Positions 22,343-33,700 of a stretch of DNA of 64,000 nt are shown here, piece after piece. This DNA is from Siphonodentalium dalli (taxonomy: Eukaryota; Mollusca; Scaphopoda; Gadilida; Siphonodentaliidae), in the NCBI GenBank assembly GCA_032622095.1, contig CP136064.1:260813863-260877862 (forward strand), read 5' to 3'. A model generated the notes under the pieces. That model made no database searches, was not told the DNA's origin, and saw only the letters and a program-made list of their open reading frames with translations. The translations under genes and the position numbers were made by a program. Each line of letters begins with the position of its first letter. Positions within the stretch are counted from its first letter, which is position 1.

Positions 22343-22620
22343 GGATATAAGTTTCAGTGCACAAATGTCTGATGACATCATGTGATTTTGTCTGATTGAC
22401 AGATGCCATGTTTCAACCAGGTGCTGTGATGTCATCAACATGGAATTTTCCATGGTTGCTTTTGATTGACATGGGTTAGGGTATTCGGGTCAAACATCTA
22501 TACTCTGAGCCACCTGGTGTGATGTCATCAGCATGGGATTTTCCAAAGTTGTCCTGTGAGTCTGTGATTGACAGGTGTCAGGGAATCGGGTCATGAACAC
22601 GTGTGCTTTGATTCCCTGAG
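22343..22620. repeat. two imperfect ~110-bp copies after the 48-bp array
   Basis: gtgctgtgatgtcatcaaca / ggtgtgatgtcatcagcatg, tggaattttccatggttg / gggattttccaaagttg, and tattcgggtcaaaca / aatcgggtcatgaaca recur in order. Confidence 0.65.
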
Positions 22621-22729
22621 TGGAGTTCTGAGGTCATGAACAGATTTCAGGACAGAGTCAGCATGTCAATAAAATGTGCTGAAACTCAATGAAAATATTT
22701 TATGTTAGGACCAGTCTTAGGCCTCTAAG

Positions 22730-22990
22730 TATACCCCCTTTAAAAAGGGGGGGGGGGGGGGTATACTGTTTTGCACCTGTCCATGCATGCCTGCGTCTGA
22801 CCGATGTCTGTTCATGTCATAACTTGAACAGTAGTGCTCGGATCTCAATGAAATTTGGTATGGATGTTCACTATAAGGACGTTTAATAGTGGGTTCCATG
22901 GTTTTGTTCGGAGAGCTGAGACCCGAGTTTTTGAGGTAACAATGTTTGTTGGTATTTTCATAATCAGGGGTGATGGCACATCTGAAAACC
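22730..22990. mobile_element. P2: TATACCCCC repeat fragment
   Basis: Opens tatacccccttt with a G-rich run that pairs to it (22746-22763), then catgtcataacttgaacagt and tcaatgaaatttggtatgga, the repeat vocabulary of P1 and P4. The right boundary is unclear. Confidence 0.5.
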
Positions 22991-23309
22991 CATTTCTTGG
23001 GACGTGTAGTGGATGCCCTTGTCTGAATATATATTTTTTTTAATCTCGATCAATAATAGCAACATAGACGTGCAATATGCTTATTAACGTGCACAATTGG
23101 TGTATAGACTAATCAGTTGTGTATTCGTGGAAATTCTGGGGAAAGCGCGACACCCATGACGTTTTATGATAACGTCAGCAAAAAATGTGTCACTGATTCA
23201 ACAAAACATGCATGTTTAACATAGCGTGAATAATAAATGTTCTAAGACAGGTAACCCAGTTACAATTGCAGTGATCGTCTGTGAATAGTATGCGCTATTA
23301 TTTGTCAAC
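22991..23309. other. no gene recognised
   Basis: Sequence after the P2 fragment; no repeat seen. Confidence 0.4.
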
Positions 23310-23442
23310 AAGATTATGCCTAAGCAGAATTAGGTCTCCAGAGGATGAATTTGGTGTTAGCCCGCTGTGTGGGGTAGCGTCACTAAATTCACCCTCTGGG
23401 GACCTCTTTCTGAAAATGACAGACGCACTATTTCAAGACTTT
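23310..23442. mobile_element. A7: single-hairpin A fragment
   Basis: gcagaattaggtctccagag ... ctctggggacctctttctg, then gacagacgcactatttcaag. Confidence 0.7.
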
Positions 23443-24549
23443 GCCATAGGAGTCAATATTAGTTTGAAACACTGTATGACTTAAATATTGATGAAAAACA
23501 CACAGTTTTCGTTGAATTGAGTGACCTGAATATACCACATTGTAATGAAATAAGCTGATTTCTTGCTGCTTCAGTCGATAAAATAATCAAATTGCTTCAC
23601 TCAAGCAGTAACAACCATTTGACATTTAACCAGAAATTTTCTCTAATTTGAATTTTCAATAAATTCCAAAGCAATCATTCTGTAGATTGTGAACCTTAGT
23701 CCTGGAAAAGGATTTCATTTTTTTGATTAATAGCCAATTCCATGTTCGCAGCCAGAACATGCTACGTAATTTCCAGAATTCTTCTTATTGGTCGACCAGG
23801 TATTACCACATTAGTCGAAACAGTTCCCATATACAAATCAATCAGTTTCTGTACTAAAGTAAATTTTCACTAAATACATGTAGTTGATTGATTCTCGTTC
23901 CATTACAATGTAATTGTGCCCAAGGATAGAGAGCTAATATTTCTAGAGTTCTTTTTGGAATATTCACTGATATTCTCTACGTCGGTGCTTTGAGGACAAC
24001 ACTATATTTACTTCAGACAGACTGCTTTGTAACTTTAGACATGAAATCAGATATAGCCTTTGAAGCCTTATTAATTACTGTAGGTGATGAGGTCCTAAGG
24101 ACTATTTGAGGATTGTACTCTTATATCAGACTGTGCCATACGTGATGAGGCTTCAACAGCTATTTCTGATTTCCATGTCTGCACTTTTATATATTCTCTG
24201 TCTGTTTTCTCACTAATGGCTATTTGTATCATAAAAATAATCCGATTGAACTGACGCTCGGATTTCATTTGTCAGGGATTTTGACAGTTGCGGAAAATGA
24301 ATTGTCATTATCTTTGTCATTTTGAATCTGTGACATAATTTACAATAAATGAATAATCAGTTTCTCCTTTAGTGCAGATGCACTAAATGGTTGTTTGATC
24401 CAAGTTCCAGTGCAACGTAAATGTTGTCCCAAGAATAGAGAGCTAATATTTCTAGAGTTCTTTTTGGAATATTCACTGATATTCTCTGCGTCAGACAGAC
24501 TGCTTTGTAACTTTAGACATGAAATGAGATATAGCTGTTGAAGCCTTAT

Positions 24550-25167
24550 TATACCCCCCGCAACGAAGTTAGGGGGGGTATACTGGAGTCAGCTCGTCCA
24601 TCTGTCCGTCCGTCGTCCGTCCATGGACACAAATTTGTCCGGAGTTTTTCTCAGTCGTTTTTTTTATAAATTTCCGTGAAACTTGGCACAGGCATCAACC
24701 ACCATGGGAACCCGTGCACCTGCGATTATGATGTCTGTCTGACTTTTTTTGGTGGAGTTATTCCCCCTTTTTCGACTTAGAACATTTTTGCAACATGCCT
24801 AATTTTGTCCGAGCTTTTATTTCTACATTTTTAGGTCAATGTTTTTTAATCTTGGCTGATATTTATAGTACCATGAGAACCTGTGCACATGCGATTATGA
24901 TGTCTGTCCGCCTTTTTTTGTGGAGTTATTCCCCTTTTTCGACTTAGAACATTTTTGCAAAATGCATAATTTTGTCCGAGCTTTTATTCCTACATTTTTC
25001 GGTCAACAGGTTTAATATTACGGTTAGGTTTGTGCACCTGCAATGGGAACTGTTATTTTATTATTTTAACTAAATGTTTACTGACATGTTAGTATTAGTA
25101 TTAGTATTTTAAAAACACGGGGGGGGGGGGGGTATCCTTAGTCCCTTTGGGACAGTCACACCTCTAG
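24550..25167. mobile_element. P1: TATACCCCC...CTAG element, Helitron/Helentron-like by insertion pattern
   Basis: It starts tataccccccgcaacgaagt and ends cagtcacacctctag. Duplicated sequence at 24060 shows the empty site (gccttattaattactg), so no more than 1-3 bp of target were duplicated. A CTAG 3' end and near-absent duplication would fit rolling-circle elements. It contains repeated halves (~24720 and ~24890: cgattatgatgtctgtc). Confidence 0.5.
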
Positions 25168-26428
25168 TTAATTACTGTAGGTGATGAGGTCATAAGGACA
25201 AGTTGAGGACTATACTCTATATTCAAGATGAAAGTTTAGCAAGGGAAGCCTAACTGTCTTTGTATAGCATTTGTCAGTATGAGTTCTCGTAAGTTACTTG
25301 TTAAGTTTGATTACTTAGGTAATAAGTATTTGGTATACTAGTACTACGTTTATAGTTTTTACTGATTTCGCTTGGGTTAAGCTCTTCAGGTGTTTGTCAC
25401 GATCAGCAATAAGATTTTTTGTCTGAATAAGAGGGACGAGGTCTTGCACTGTTTCATTTGTATAGAGAAATTCCGGGTGGTGACCTTTAGGTTGACCTTG
25501 ACCTTATGTTAACCTTGACCTAGTTTTATTTTGTAAAGGTTACATGTCACAGTACATTCAGAGAACATGTTGTGAATTTGTTTAGGTTCTAAACACTTGT
25601 GATAGCTAGTGTTTTAGATTTGTTCCGCCATATATTCAGCTGTACTTCAGACTGTGACATACGTGATAAAGCTTCAACAGCTATTTCTGATTTCCATGTC
25701 TGCAGTCTGCACTTTTAAATATTCTCTGTCTGTTTTCTCATTAATGGCTATTTGTATCATAAAAATAATCCGATTGAACTGAAGCTCGGATTTCATTTGT
25801 CAGGGATTTTGACAGTTGCGGAAAATGAATTGTCATTATCTTTGTTATTTTGAATCTGTGACATAATTTACAATAATTCAAACTATAAAACCATGTTAAT
25901 GGAAACAGTTCCCATGAATAATCCGTTTCTCCTTTAGTGCAGATGCACTAAATGGTGTTTGATCCGAGTTCCATTACAACATAATCACATCCAACTTCCA
26001 AGAATAGGGAGCCAATAATTCTGCAGCCAATATTTCTACAGCCAATTCTACAGCCAATATTTCTACAGCCAATTCTACAGCCAATATTTCTAGTGTTCTC
26101 TTTGGAATATTCGCTGCTATTCTCTACGTCAGTGTTTTAAGGCCAACACTATACTACGTTTACTTCAGACAGACTACTTTGTAACTTTAAACATGGAAAT
26201 CAAATAGCTCTTGAAACACATTATCAATTACTCTAAGTGGTGAGATCCTAAGGACTATTTGAGGACTTTACTCTATATTCACCCGTAGTTCGGACTGTGT
26301 CATAAGTGACGAGGCTTCAACAGCTATTTCTGATTTCCGTGTCTACACTTTTAAATATTCTCCTTCTATTTTCACACTATTGGCTATTTGTATTATAAAA
26401 AATAAACAGATTCACCTGAATCTCTGAA

Positions 26429-26573
26429 CAAGCCTGGAAATAGTGTGTCTGTCATTTGCAGAATGAGGTCCCCAGAGGGTGGATTTAGCAATGCCATTCC
26501 ACATGGCAGGCTAACATCATCAAATTCACCATCTGGGAACCTCGTTCTGATGAGGCCTCAACTGCTAAGAGAT
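26429..26573. mobile_element. A8: left half of an A element
   Basis: TIR caagcctggaaatagtgtgt, then one diverged hairpin. The rest is replaced by the local duplication at 26590. Confidence 0.72.
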
Positions 26574-26715
26574 ACCTATTATTATTACTTACTGTAATTG
26601 ATCAGGTTGCAATGTCTATTTGCGGGCTTTGCTCTATATTCATCTGTACATCAGACTGTGCCATAAGTGATAAGGCTTCAATGGCTATTTCTGATTTCCA
26701 TGTCTACACTTTTAA

Positions 26716-27150
26716 AGGTACTCATTCCGATTTGATGGTCCCCATATCATCAGATTCCAATAACAACAACATTTTTTTTGAAATGCCACTTCAGTTATCA
26801 GAATTGATTAATTGCCCAAAATTAATGCTAACCACAATCAAGTATAGTATAAAATTTCCCAAAACGTGCTATTTATCAACATTTTGTTCAACGAAATTTG
26901 GCTGGATTTGCCAAATATCTCACCCAAAGCCAATTGATGTTAGAGTTACCCATCTGCATCCGCATCGGCTCGTCAGCTTTTTTTCAGGCCACTAAAAAGT
27001 ACCAGTGGTGAAAATTAATAGATTTCAAAAATCGATATCCGATCAATCTGAGTGTTTATGGGTGGGTTCCTCGACTCGATTCAAATATTTTTTACCCCCC
27101 GAAGTCAAAGAAATAGTAATTTGCGAGCGTTAATCGGATAATGCATCTTT
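26716..27150. mobile_element. G3: G element
   Basis: After TTAA: aggtactcattccgatttga; interior cagttatcagaattgattaa and gttcctcgactcgattcaaa. The right end is eroded (cggataatgcatcttt). A short Z copy follows. Confidence 0.78.
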
Positions 27151-27156
27151 CTATAC

Positions 27157-27392
27157 AATTATTCATTGATGAGTTGTCCCTTAGGAAATGTTTGGATAAT
27201 AAGCTCGACAAACAACCATAGGCCGTTTGTTGAACTTATATTTGAATATTTCCCTTCCATGAATAAAATCCTTCTGCAATTGTATTATTGGCCGTCTGCT
27301 TTAATTTCCTGAACATTCCTCCAGATGAAAAATAGACCATTCCATTGTATACTTTTATAACTGAATGGGAGAATCTATTTAGAAAGAAGGTG
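27157..27392. mobile_element. Z3: Z element
   Basis: ttattcattgatgagttgtc ... gggagaatctatttagaaag; TTAA 27393-27396. O1 follows after a short U-like stretch. Confidence 0.75.
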
Positions 27393-27410
27393 TTAAAGAT
27401 GGCTCATCTA

Positions 27411-28634
27411 TTTTTAGTCGAGTTTTTGAAAAAACTCGACTTATGGTTTGACGAGGGACGGTTGGCGGGCGGGCGGGCGGACCTAAAGAATGCCTTATAA
27501 CTTTGACATTTGTGAACGGATTCAAACAAATTTTGGTATGGCAGTTGCTCCCAATGACTATTTACTGCCTGTAGAAAATGGGTCACGTCCGAAATTTTTA
27601 ACAAGAGTTATCCATCTAATAGATGGTTTTTAGTTAAGTTTTTCACCGATAGCGCGATAACTCACGCAAATATTAACCAATTTCAACAATATTTGGTATA
27701 TGAGACTCTTGCAACAATATCTCAGACGAGTTCGAAAATCACGTTTGTCCGAATTTTTTTTCCGGAGTTATGGGTCTTAGTTTGTCTATTTTTAGCAATT
27801 TTATCACTGTTGGCGCGATAACTCGATGAAATGTTAACCGATTTCAACAATATTTGGCATATGAGTCTCTTGCAACAATATCTCGGACGAGTTCGAAAAC
27901 CAGGTTTGTCCAAATATTTTTCCCGGAGTTATGGGTCTTAGTTTGTCTATTTTTAGCAATTTTATCACCGTTAGCGCGATAACTCGATGAAATATTAACC
28001 GATTTCAACAATATTTGGTATATGAGTCTCCTGCAACAATATCTCGGACGAGATCGTAATTCAGGTTTGTCTGAATTTTTTTCGCAGAGTTATTGGTCTT
28101 AGTTTGTCTATTTTTAGCAATTTTATCACCGTTAGCGTGATAACTCGATGAGATATTAACCGATTTCAACAATATTTGGTATATGAGTCTCCTGCAACAA
28201 TATCTCGGACGAGTTTCGAAAACCAGGTTTGTCCAAATTTTTTTTCGCAGAGTTATGGGTCTTAGTTTGTCTATTTTTAGCAATGTTATCACCGTTAGCG
28301 CGATAACTCAATGAAATATTAACCGATTTAAACAATATTTGGTATATGAGTCTATTGCAACAATATCTCGGACGAGTTCGAAAACCTGGTTTGTCCGAAG
28401 AAAAAAATCCGGAGTTATGGGTCTTAGTTTGTCTATTTTAATCACAATTTTATCACCGTTAGTGCGATAACTCAATGAAATATTAACGGATTCAATTGAT
28501 ATTTGGTATATAGGTCTATTGCAATAATATACCACCGTCCAACTTTTTTCCCCGGAGTTGTGCCCTTATTGGCAGAAGTTTGGTTCGACTGCCAAAAAAC
28601 TCGACAAAAGCATCTTAGATGCGTACCCCTTGTT
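27411..28634. mobile_element. O1: element with ~161-bp tandem core
   Basis: It opens with a hairpin, tagtcgagttttt-gaaaaaactcgact (27415-27442). About six ~161-bp units then repeat gggtcttagtttgtctattt, tagcgcgataactcgatgaa, gatttcaacaatatttggta and atatctcggacgagttcgaa. It ends near aaaaaactcgac (28595) and gcatcttagatgcg. A short-hairpin boundary plus a ~160-bp tandem core resembles bivalve pearl/Helentron-type elements; that class call is inference. Confidence 0.7.
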
Positions 28635-28647
28635 ATATCAACTTTTA

Positions 28648-28880
28648 TTATCCCCCGCAAAATGAAATTTTCGGGGGATATAGGAATGGGTTCTGTCTGT
28701 CCGTCCCGAATTTGTAAGAGTCATAACTTGAACAAATGTCAACGGATTTCACAGATATTTGGTATATGAGTTCATTTGACCATTACCTAGAATGAGTACG
28801 CAAGCCAGGTTCGGCCGGATATTTTTACCGGAGTTATTGGACTTTGTTTATTATTTTTGTCGATTATATATAAGATTATA
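28648..28880. mobile_element. P3: TATCCCCCGC repeat, right-truncated
   Basis: Starts tatcccccgcaaaatgaaat pairing with ttttcgggggata, then the same 'gtaagagtcataacttgaac' and 'ttggtatatgagttca' segments as P4. It is cut where an E remnant begins. Confidence 0.6.
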
Positions 28881-28885
28881 CTGGA

Positions 28886-28937
28886 TTATACTGGCACAGG
28901 ATCTTTAATGCTGCACCAGCTCCTGTCATGAAAGGTT
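28886..28937. mobile_element. E right-end remnant
   Basis: actggcacaggatctttaat, gctgcaccagctcctgtcat and gaaagg are the E right end. It is followed by sequence duplicated after D4 (29680-29760). Confidence 0.6.
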
Positions 28938-28997
28938 GAAGCTGCCCAATTTCTATAACTATTTTATAACATGCAAACTTTCATTGTCTTCATTTAA

Positions 28998-29227
28998 CCC
29001 CTGCATGACGAGAGCTTCCTGAAAGTTTTGGGAAAGCCCTGTGCCAATGCATTCTCTTATATATGCAAGTCAGCAGTAGCCCATAGGGAGCCTCACATAT
29101 ATAAGAGAATACATTGGCCTAACAATATTTACCTTGACCTTGTAAGCCAGTGCATTCTCTTATATATGCAAGGCTTCCCATCGGAGACTTGCATATGTAA
29201 GAGAATGGACTGTCACAGGATCTTTAA
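28998..29227. mobile_element. E1: TTAA element with TIR CCCTTTCATGAC, cut by D4
   Basis: TTAA 28994-28997, then cccctgcatgacgagagctt, two E-type hairpins (loops gcccatagggagc / cccatcgg) separated by aacaatatttaccttgacct. The sequence stops at ggatctTTAA where D4 starts, and the right end is missing beyond D4. Confidence 0.82.
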
Positions 29228-29679
29228 CCCTTTCAGTGCCAGGGGCCGATCTCATCGGTCCTAATTTACGGTCTGTAAAATCGTCCCTAAAAAAAAAAAA
29301 CATTTAGATTTTTTTGGGTTGAAATTTTTTTGGGTATGCTTAAGCATGCTATAGCGAATTTAAAAACAAACTGGATAAAACCTTAGGGGCATGTTATAAC
29401 TCAAAACTATCACCAAGAATTCATAGTAATAATTTTGATGCCCATAAAGCGTAAGATTCCCTGGCACTAAACCTACAAAATAAGTCTGTTAAAGAATATA
29501 AGAAAAAATTATTAAAATTGTAAAAAATTGTAAAAAATAATAACAAAGATGAAAAATTGTTAGGCCAATGCATTCTCTTATATATGCGAGGTGACCTATG
29601 GTCGACTCGCATATATAAGAGAATGCATTGGCACAGGGTATATGGGTTGATACAAAAATTGGACCTGGCACTGAAAGGG
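29228..29679. mobile_element. D4: long D element inserted in E1
   Basis: ccctttcagtgccaggggcc ... ggcactgaaaggg, with an extra segment (ggtatgcttaagcatgctat ... gcccataaagcgtaagatt) shared in inverse with D6, and one hairpin (29565-29634). TTAA 29224-29227 lies in the ggatcTTTAAtg tail of E1. Confidence 0.88.
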
Positions 29680-29759
29680 TTAAGCTTCCCTATTTCTTTC
29701 AAACTATTCTCTAACATGCAAATCCATAACATGCAAATTTTCATTGTCTTCATTTAACA

Positions 29760-29978
29760 TTGCTGAAGTGATTTCCAGGATTTCTCAAGGTGTAACGCAC
29801 AAGTTAAATAATTGATTGACATTCTGGTCACATACTAAACGCATTTGTGCTTTTAATGCCACAAGCAGGTTTCTACTTAACAAGATAGCAAGTGGTTTGT
29901 AAGACTCGTTGGTGTCAGACGGCATTAATGATGTTTCGATTATTGGTTCTAATTATTGATTTTTTTCTTTTTCTACAG
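29760..29978 (+). other. end of the upstream arrestin intron
   Basis: Sequence leading into the acceptor at 29978; its branch region and polypyrimidine tract are normal. No exon seen. Confidence 0.6.
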
Positions 29979-30065
29979 ATACTCAGACCCCTCACAAAAA
30001 GAAAATCTTGGCATCGTCGTCTCTTACAAAGTTAAAGTCAAGTTAATAATGGGGTTTGGTTCAGG
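29979..30065 (+). CDS. ARRB: beta-arrestin, internal coding exon (third from last)
   Basis: Arrestins bind activated, phosphorylated GPCRs at the plasma membrane, stop G-protein coupling and recruit the endocytic machinery. A pyrimidine-rich acceptor (ttttctacag, ending 29978) precedes the exon and a GTGAGT donor starts at 30066. The exon opens with the last base of a split codon and then reads YSDPSQK-ENLGIVVSYKVKVKL-IMGFGSG, the penultimate strand of the arrestin C-domain; ENLGI(V/I)VSYKVKVKL is a strongly conserved beta-arrestin segment. It ends with two bases (GG) of a codon completed by the exon at 36886. At 87 nt it falls below the length cut of usual ORF listings. The preceding exons (N-domain, lariat loop) were not found upstream. 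Family assignment is firm; an exact orthologue name is not possible. Confidence 0.93.
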
Positions 30066-30198
30066 GTGAGTATTAGTCACAGACATAGATAATATCTATA
30101 TATATCCTTTGATCGGATAATGGTCTTATTGGATGAGCAAATTATATACACTTATGACTATTAACACCTTAGAGGGCGTTTCTTAGAGTATTTACATA

Positions 30199-30830
30199 GT
30201 TATCCCCCGCCAAATTAAAAATTTGCGGGGGATATAGTTATGGGTTCCGTCCGTCGTGCCGTCCGTCCCGAATTTGTAAGACTCATAACTTGAACAAATG
30301 TAAACGTATTTAAAAGATTTGTGGTATATGAGTTCACCTGACCATTACTAGAATGAGTTTGCAAGCCAGGTCTGGCCAGATATTTTTACCGGAGTTATTG
30401 GACTTTGTTTATTATTTTTGTCGAATTTACCAAATAGCAAATAGACGACGTCCCAGGGCTCATTTCCACAAATCTCAACGGATTTCAAAGATATTTGGTA
30501 TATGAGTTCACCTGACCATTACCTAGAATGAGTTCGCAAGCCAGTTCTAGCCAGATATTTTTACCGGAGTTATTGGACTTTGTTTATTATTTTTGTCGAA
30601 TTTACCAAATAGCAAATAGACAACGTCCCAGGGCTCATTTCCACACATCTCAACAGATTTCAATGATATTTGGTATATGAGTTCCCATGACCAGTACCTA
30701 AAATGAGTTCGCAAGCCATGATTTTTGACAAAATCCCACCTCTTGTTTAGCGCATACTGAGAATGTAAACATTATTGCGAATGCACTTCCCCAACTGCAC
30801 AATTAGGCGGGGGATACCGCCGTCTGCGAC
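30199..30830. mobile_element. P4: TATCCCCCGC element with ~174-bp internal repeats, in an arrestin intron
   Basis: Terminal tatcccccgccaaattaaaa pairs with atttgcgggggata just inside. Two to three internal copies (near 30322, 30496, 30669) contain ggtatatgagttca, gagttcgcaagcca and ccggagttattggactttgt. It closes near gcgggggataccgcc (30807). Confidence 0.7.
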
Positions 30831-31039
30831 TGCTTGTTTTATTTAGTATGATGAAATGGTGAGCCAATAATGAAATGTTCTCTCGATAACGACGGCCACA
30901 TTGATGTTGCCACAAAAACTGCTGGCACTAACAGAGAAAACATCTCCTGAATTTACGTTCACATGACCAGAGACTTGAAGTATTCTGTTATGTAGCATGC
31001 ATCAGCACTGTATGTCATCTATATATATCAAAGAGTAGG

Positions 31040-31195
31040 ATATGTCTGTCTTATATATGAGAGTCACCCATAGGGTGCCTCAAATATATAAGAGAATGCA
31101 TTGGCCTAACAATATTTACCTTGATCTTGTAAGCAGTGCATTCTCTTTTTATGTGAAGCTCCTATGGAAGACTCGCATATCTAAGAGAATGCGCC
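31040..31195. mobile_element. E2: E fragment (arrestin intron)
   Basis: Both hairpins in degraded form around aacaatatttaccttgatct; both termini absent. Confidence 0.7.
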
Positions 31196-31285
31196 ATACC
31201 AACAGACCCATTAACACATGTGTCTTTATGTGTTTATTACATGCCACCTCATCCTGGAATCCATGAATTAAAAAAAAAACGGAAC

Positions 31286-31563
31286 TACTGTAATGCTCTA
31301 AGTAATCGACCCCTTAACCACAGCAGAATTATGGGTAACTTTTCAGGATTTAGTCGGAAATATGGCATGTTGCATTCATTGGAAAGCTCTCAGTGAGAGC
31401 TTTCCGATGAATGGCAACAAGCCATATTTCCGACTAAATCCTGAAAAGTTACCCATAATTGTGAGAGCTTTCCAATGAATGGCAACAAGCCATATTTCCT
31501 ACTAAATCCTGAAAAGTTACCCATAATTCTGCTGTGGTTAAAGGTGTCGATTACTGTAAAGGG
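31286..31563. mobile_element. B7: B palindrome with a duplicated arm (arrestin intron)
   Basis: tactgtaatgctctaagtaa; after the first right arm (to acccataatt, 31460) a second partial arm starts at gtgagagctttccaatgaat. Confidence 0.82.
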
Positions 31564-31961
31564 CTTGTTTTGTCATGTGTGATAATGCTTTATTTTATTG
31601 TTCCGGCTTCATGGTTGAGGGACATGTCTTTGGACATCTACGGGATGCGTATGGAATGTATGTTCCACACAGATTTGTAAATATGGAACAACACGATCAC
31701 TGTAATTGTAGTAACAGGCTTGTAATAAATGTGTTTACGGACCCATTTTGATCCCTGAAGGCCTGAACTGGCGAGGAAGATGACACAAGCAATTATTACA
31801 GGGTACAATTTAACAGCTCCAAACCACCATAGGCCTTTCACACCAGGATGTTACTCCTATAAAATTTAAAATATGGTTGTAATGTAGAGTGAGAGAACCA
31901 TTTATTGTTCTATATACAGCGTCGGCAGGATGTCAGTTTTATCTCGCTGCTATAGTCTCTA
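31564..31961. other. intron sequence, nothing recognised
   Basis: No repeat shared with the rest of the window was seen. Confidence 0.4.
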
Positions 31962-31965
31962 TTAA

Positions 31966-32035
31966 CCCTTACATGACTGGAGTTTCCTGAAATTTTGCGA
32001 AGCCCTGTGTATTCTCTTATATATGCAAGTCTCGG
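31966..32035. mobile_element. E3: left-end E fragment
   Basis: TTAA 31962-31965, cccttacatgactggagttt, start of the first hairpin, then unrelated sequence. Confidence 0.7.
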
Positions 32036-32412
32036 AACTGTTCAAACATATCGCAATATATTTCTTCTGAAAGAATCGCGATACATCTGTAATCAGAACA
32101 GCTCCCTTAACAAATAAACCCCCTGGTGTTCAACTGACATACTTTGTTTTTCATTTTAAAATCATGCACCATTTTGTTTTGTTTATGGTCTTGGTGCCGT
32201 TGATGTTGAAATTGGCTAAATGAATATGCAGACTGAAACAATAAACATTTTCAATGAAATGCATGCATGTTTATTGGAATACCAGACTAATAATCTCTCT
32301 GTAGGTTGTATTGTTTGTGCTGTTAAGTCAGTTATTATCCCCTGCAAATAAAGTTTGGTGGGGCGTCCGTCCGTGATTATGTCTGTGCATCTGTTACAAC
32401 TTTGATGCTTAA

Positions 32413-32819
32413 AGGTACTCAATCCAATTTGATGGTCCTCATATAATCAGATTCCAACAACAACAACATTTATAGAATAGAAATGCCTCTTCAGTTATCA
32501 GAATTGATTAATTGCCCCAAAATAATGCTAACCACTGTCAACTATAGTATAAAATTGCCCGAAACGTGTTAATTAATCAACATGTTGTTCGATGAAATTT
32601 GGCCTTAATATCAACACAAAGCATCTTGATTTTAGACTTATCGATGTTCATCCGTAATTTTTCCGAAACCGTCGGCTCGTCAACTTTTTACTGGGCCACT
32701 AATAAGTCTCGATTGTGAATAATAATTTATTTTTAAAATTTATATCTAATAACTCTGAGCTTTGATAGGTGGGTTCCTTGACTCGAATCAAATATTTTTT
32801 ACACCCGAAAACAAATAAA
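32413..32819. mobile_element. G4: G element truncated by B8 (arrestin intron)
   Basis: TTAA 32409-32412, aggtactcaatccaatttga, ccttgactcgaatcaaatat, then B8 begins without the right TIR. Confidence 0.78.
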
Positions 32820-32926
32820 TAGAGCTTTCCGATGAATGGCAACAAGCCATGTTTCTGACTAAATCCTGAAAAGTTACCCATAATTCTGCTGTGGTTAAGG
32901 AGTCGATTATTTAGGGCATAATGTAT
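32820..32926. mobile_element. B8: right half of a B palindrome
   Basis: Begins at the centre (agagctttccgatgaatggc) and runs to tatttagggcataatgta. It directly joins the G4 element. Confidence 0.8.
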
Positions 32927-33386
32927 AACAGCAGTAATAGTTAGTTTTTATCAGTTTCTTAGCATGATAACATGAACAAATATCAACTGATTTTTTTTTT
33001 TTTTTGTATTTGCAACTCATTATTTAATCAACGATCTCTTGATCAAGTTCAAAAACAAGTTTGATCTTCCTACTTTATGTGCGATAACATGTACCAGTAT
33101 TAATTGTTGATATTTGGTATAATTTCACATATGGTTAAATTTATTTTTATTTTAAACCCAATTTAATTTTTCATATATCCACACCTTGCTTTAAAGACAC
33201 TGTCAAATAAAAAAAATAGAATATTTGCCCATGCAAGTAGAACTCTGACAAAGCATAGGCTATCTTGTGACTTCGGTTTTAGACAAGATTATTATACAGC
33301 ACTGTCAGCTGATATCTGTATTGAAATCTGTCAATAAAAATTGATCAACGATCATGCTAGCAGAAACACCTGAACAAAATTATGCC
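32927..33386. other. intron sequence, nothing recognised
   Basis: AT-rich; weak resemblance to P-type text (caacgatctcttgatcaagttc). Confidence 0.35.
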
Positions 33387-33602
33387 TACATTAATGCCCT
33401 AAATAATAGACTCCTTAACCACAGAAGAATTATGGGTAATTTTTCAGGATTTAGTCGGAAATATGGCTTGTTACCATTCAACAGAAGCTCTGACTGAGAG
33501 CTTTCCGATGAATGGCAACAAGCCATATTTCCGACTAAATCCTGAAAAATTACCCATAATTCTTCTGTGGTTAAGGAGTCTATTATTTAGGGCATTACTG
33601 TA
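33387..33602. mobile_element. B9: B palindrome (arrestin intron)
   Basis: tacattaatgccctaaataa ... ttagggcattactgta; centre gctctgactgagagc. Confidence 0.88.
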
Positions 33603-33700
33603 TTTTATCTTAATATTCTCCCTCCCTCCTCCCCTGGCTTTGAGCCAAAAAATGCGTAAACCAAGTACTAAAAATAAAATGCCTAAGATGTATGAATTAA

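Larger units (their letters stand above)
23921..26712. repeat. local segmental duplications, three diverged units
   Basis: Units starting near 23921, 24427 and 25990 share agagctaatatttctagag, gaatattcactgatattctc, cttcagacagactgctttgt, gatgaggtcctaaggactat and ctatttctgatttccatgtc. A partial fourth is at 26590. Units 1 and 2 also share the block with aataatccgattgaactga and gcagatgcactaaatgg. Unit 2 is enlarged by P1 and about 450 bp of other sequence. Unit 3 has a short local expansion of 'cagccaat(attt)cta' (26020-26095). Confidence 0.85.

Noticed and set aside
20789-22409. Long minus-strand frames of 16-residue repeats (up to 267 codons)
   Set aside because: Explained by a 48-bp tandem unit without stops in two frames; unit variants place stops and a 1-bp loss without any sign of selection for a frame.
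23000-29978. Earlier arrestin exons (N-domain, KRGLALDGKLKHEDTNLAS-type segment)
   Set aside because: I looked for them on the + strand upstream of 29979 and saw none; short exons could be missed, but none can be supported.
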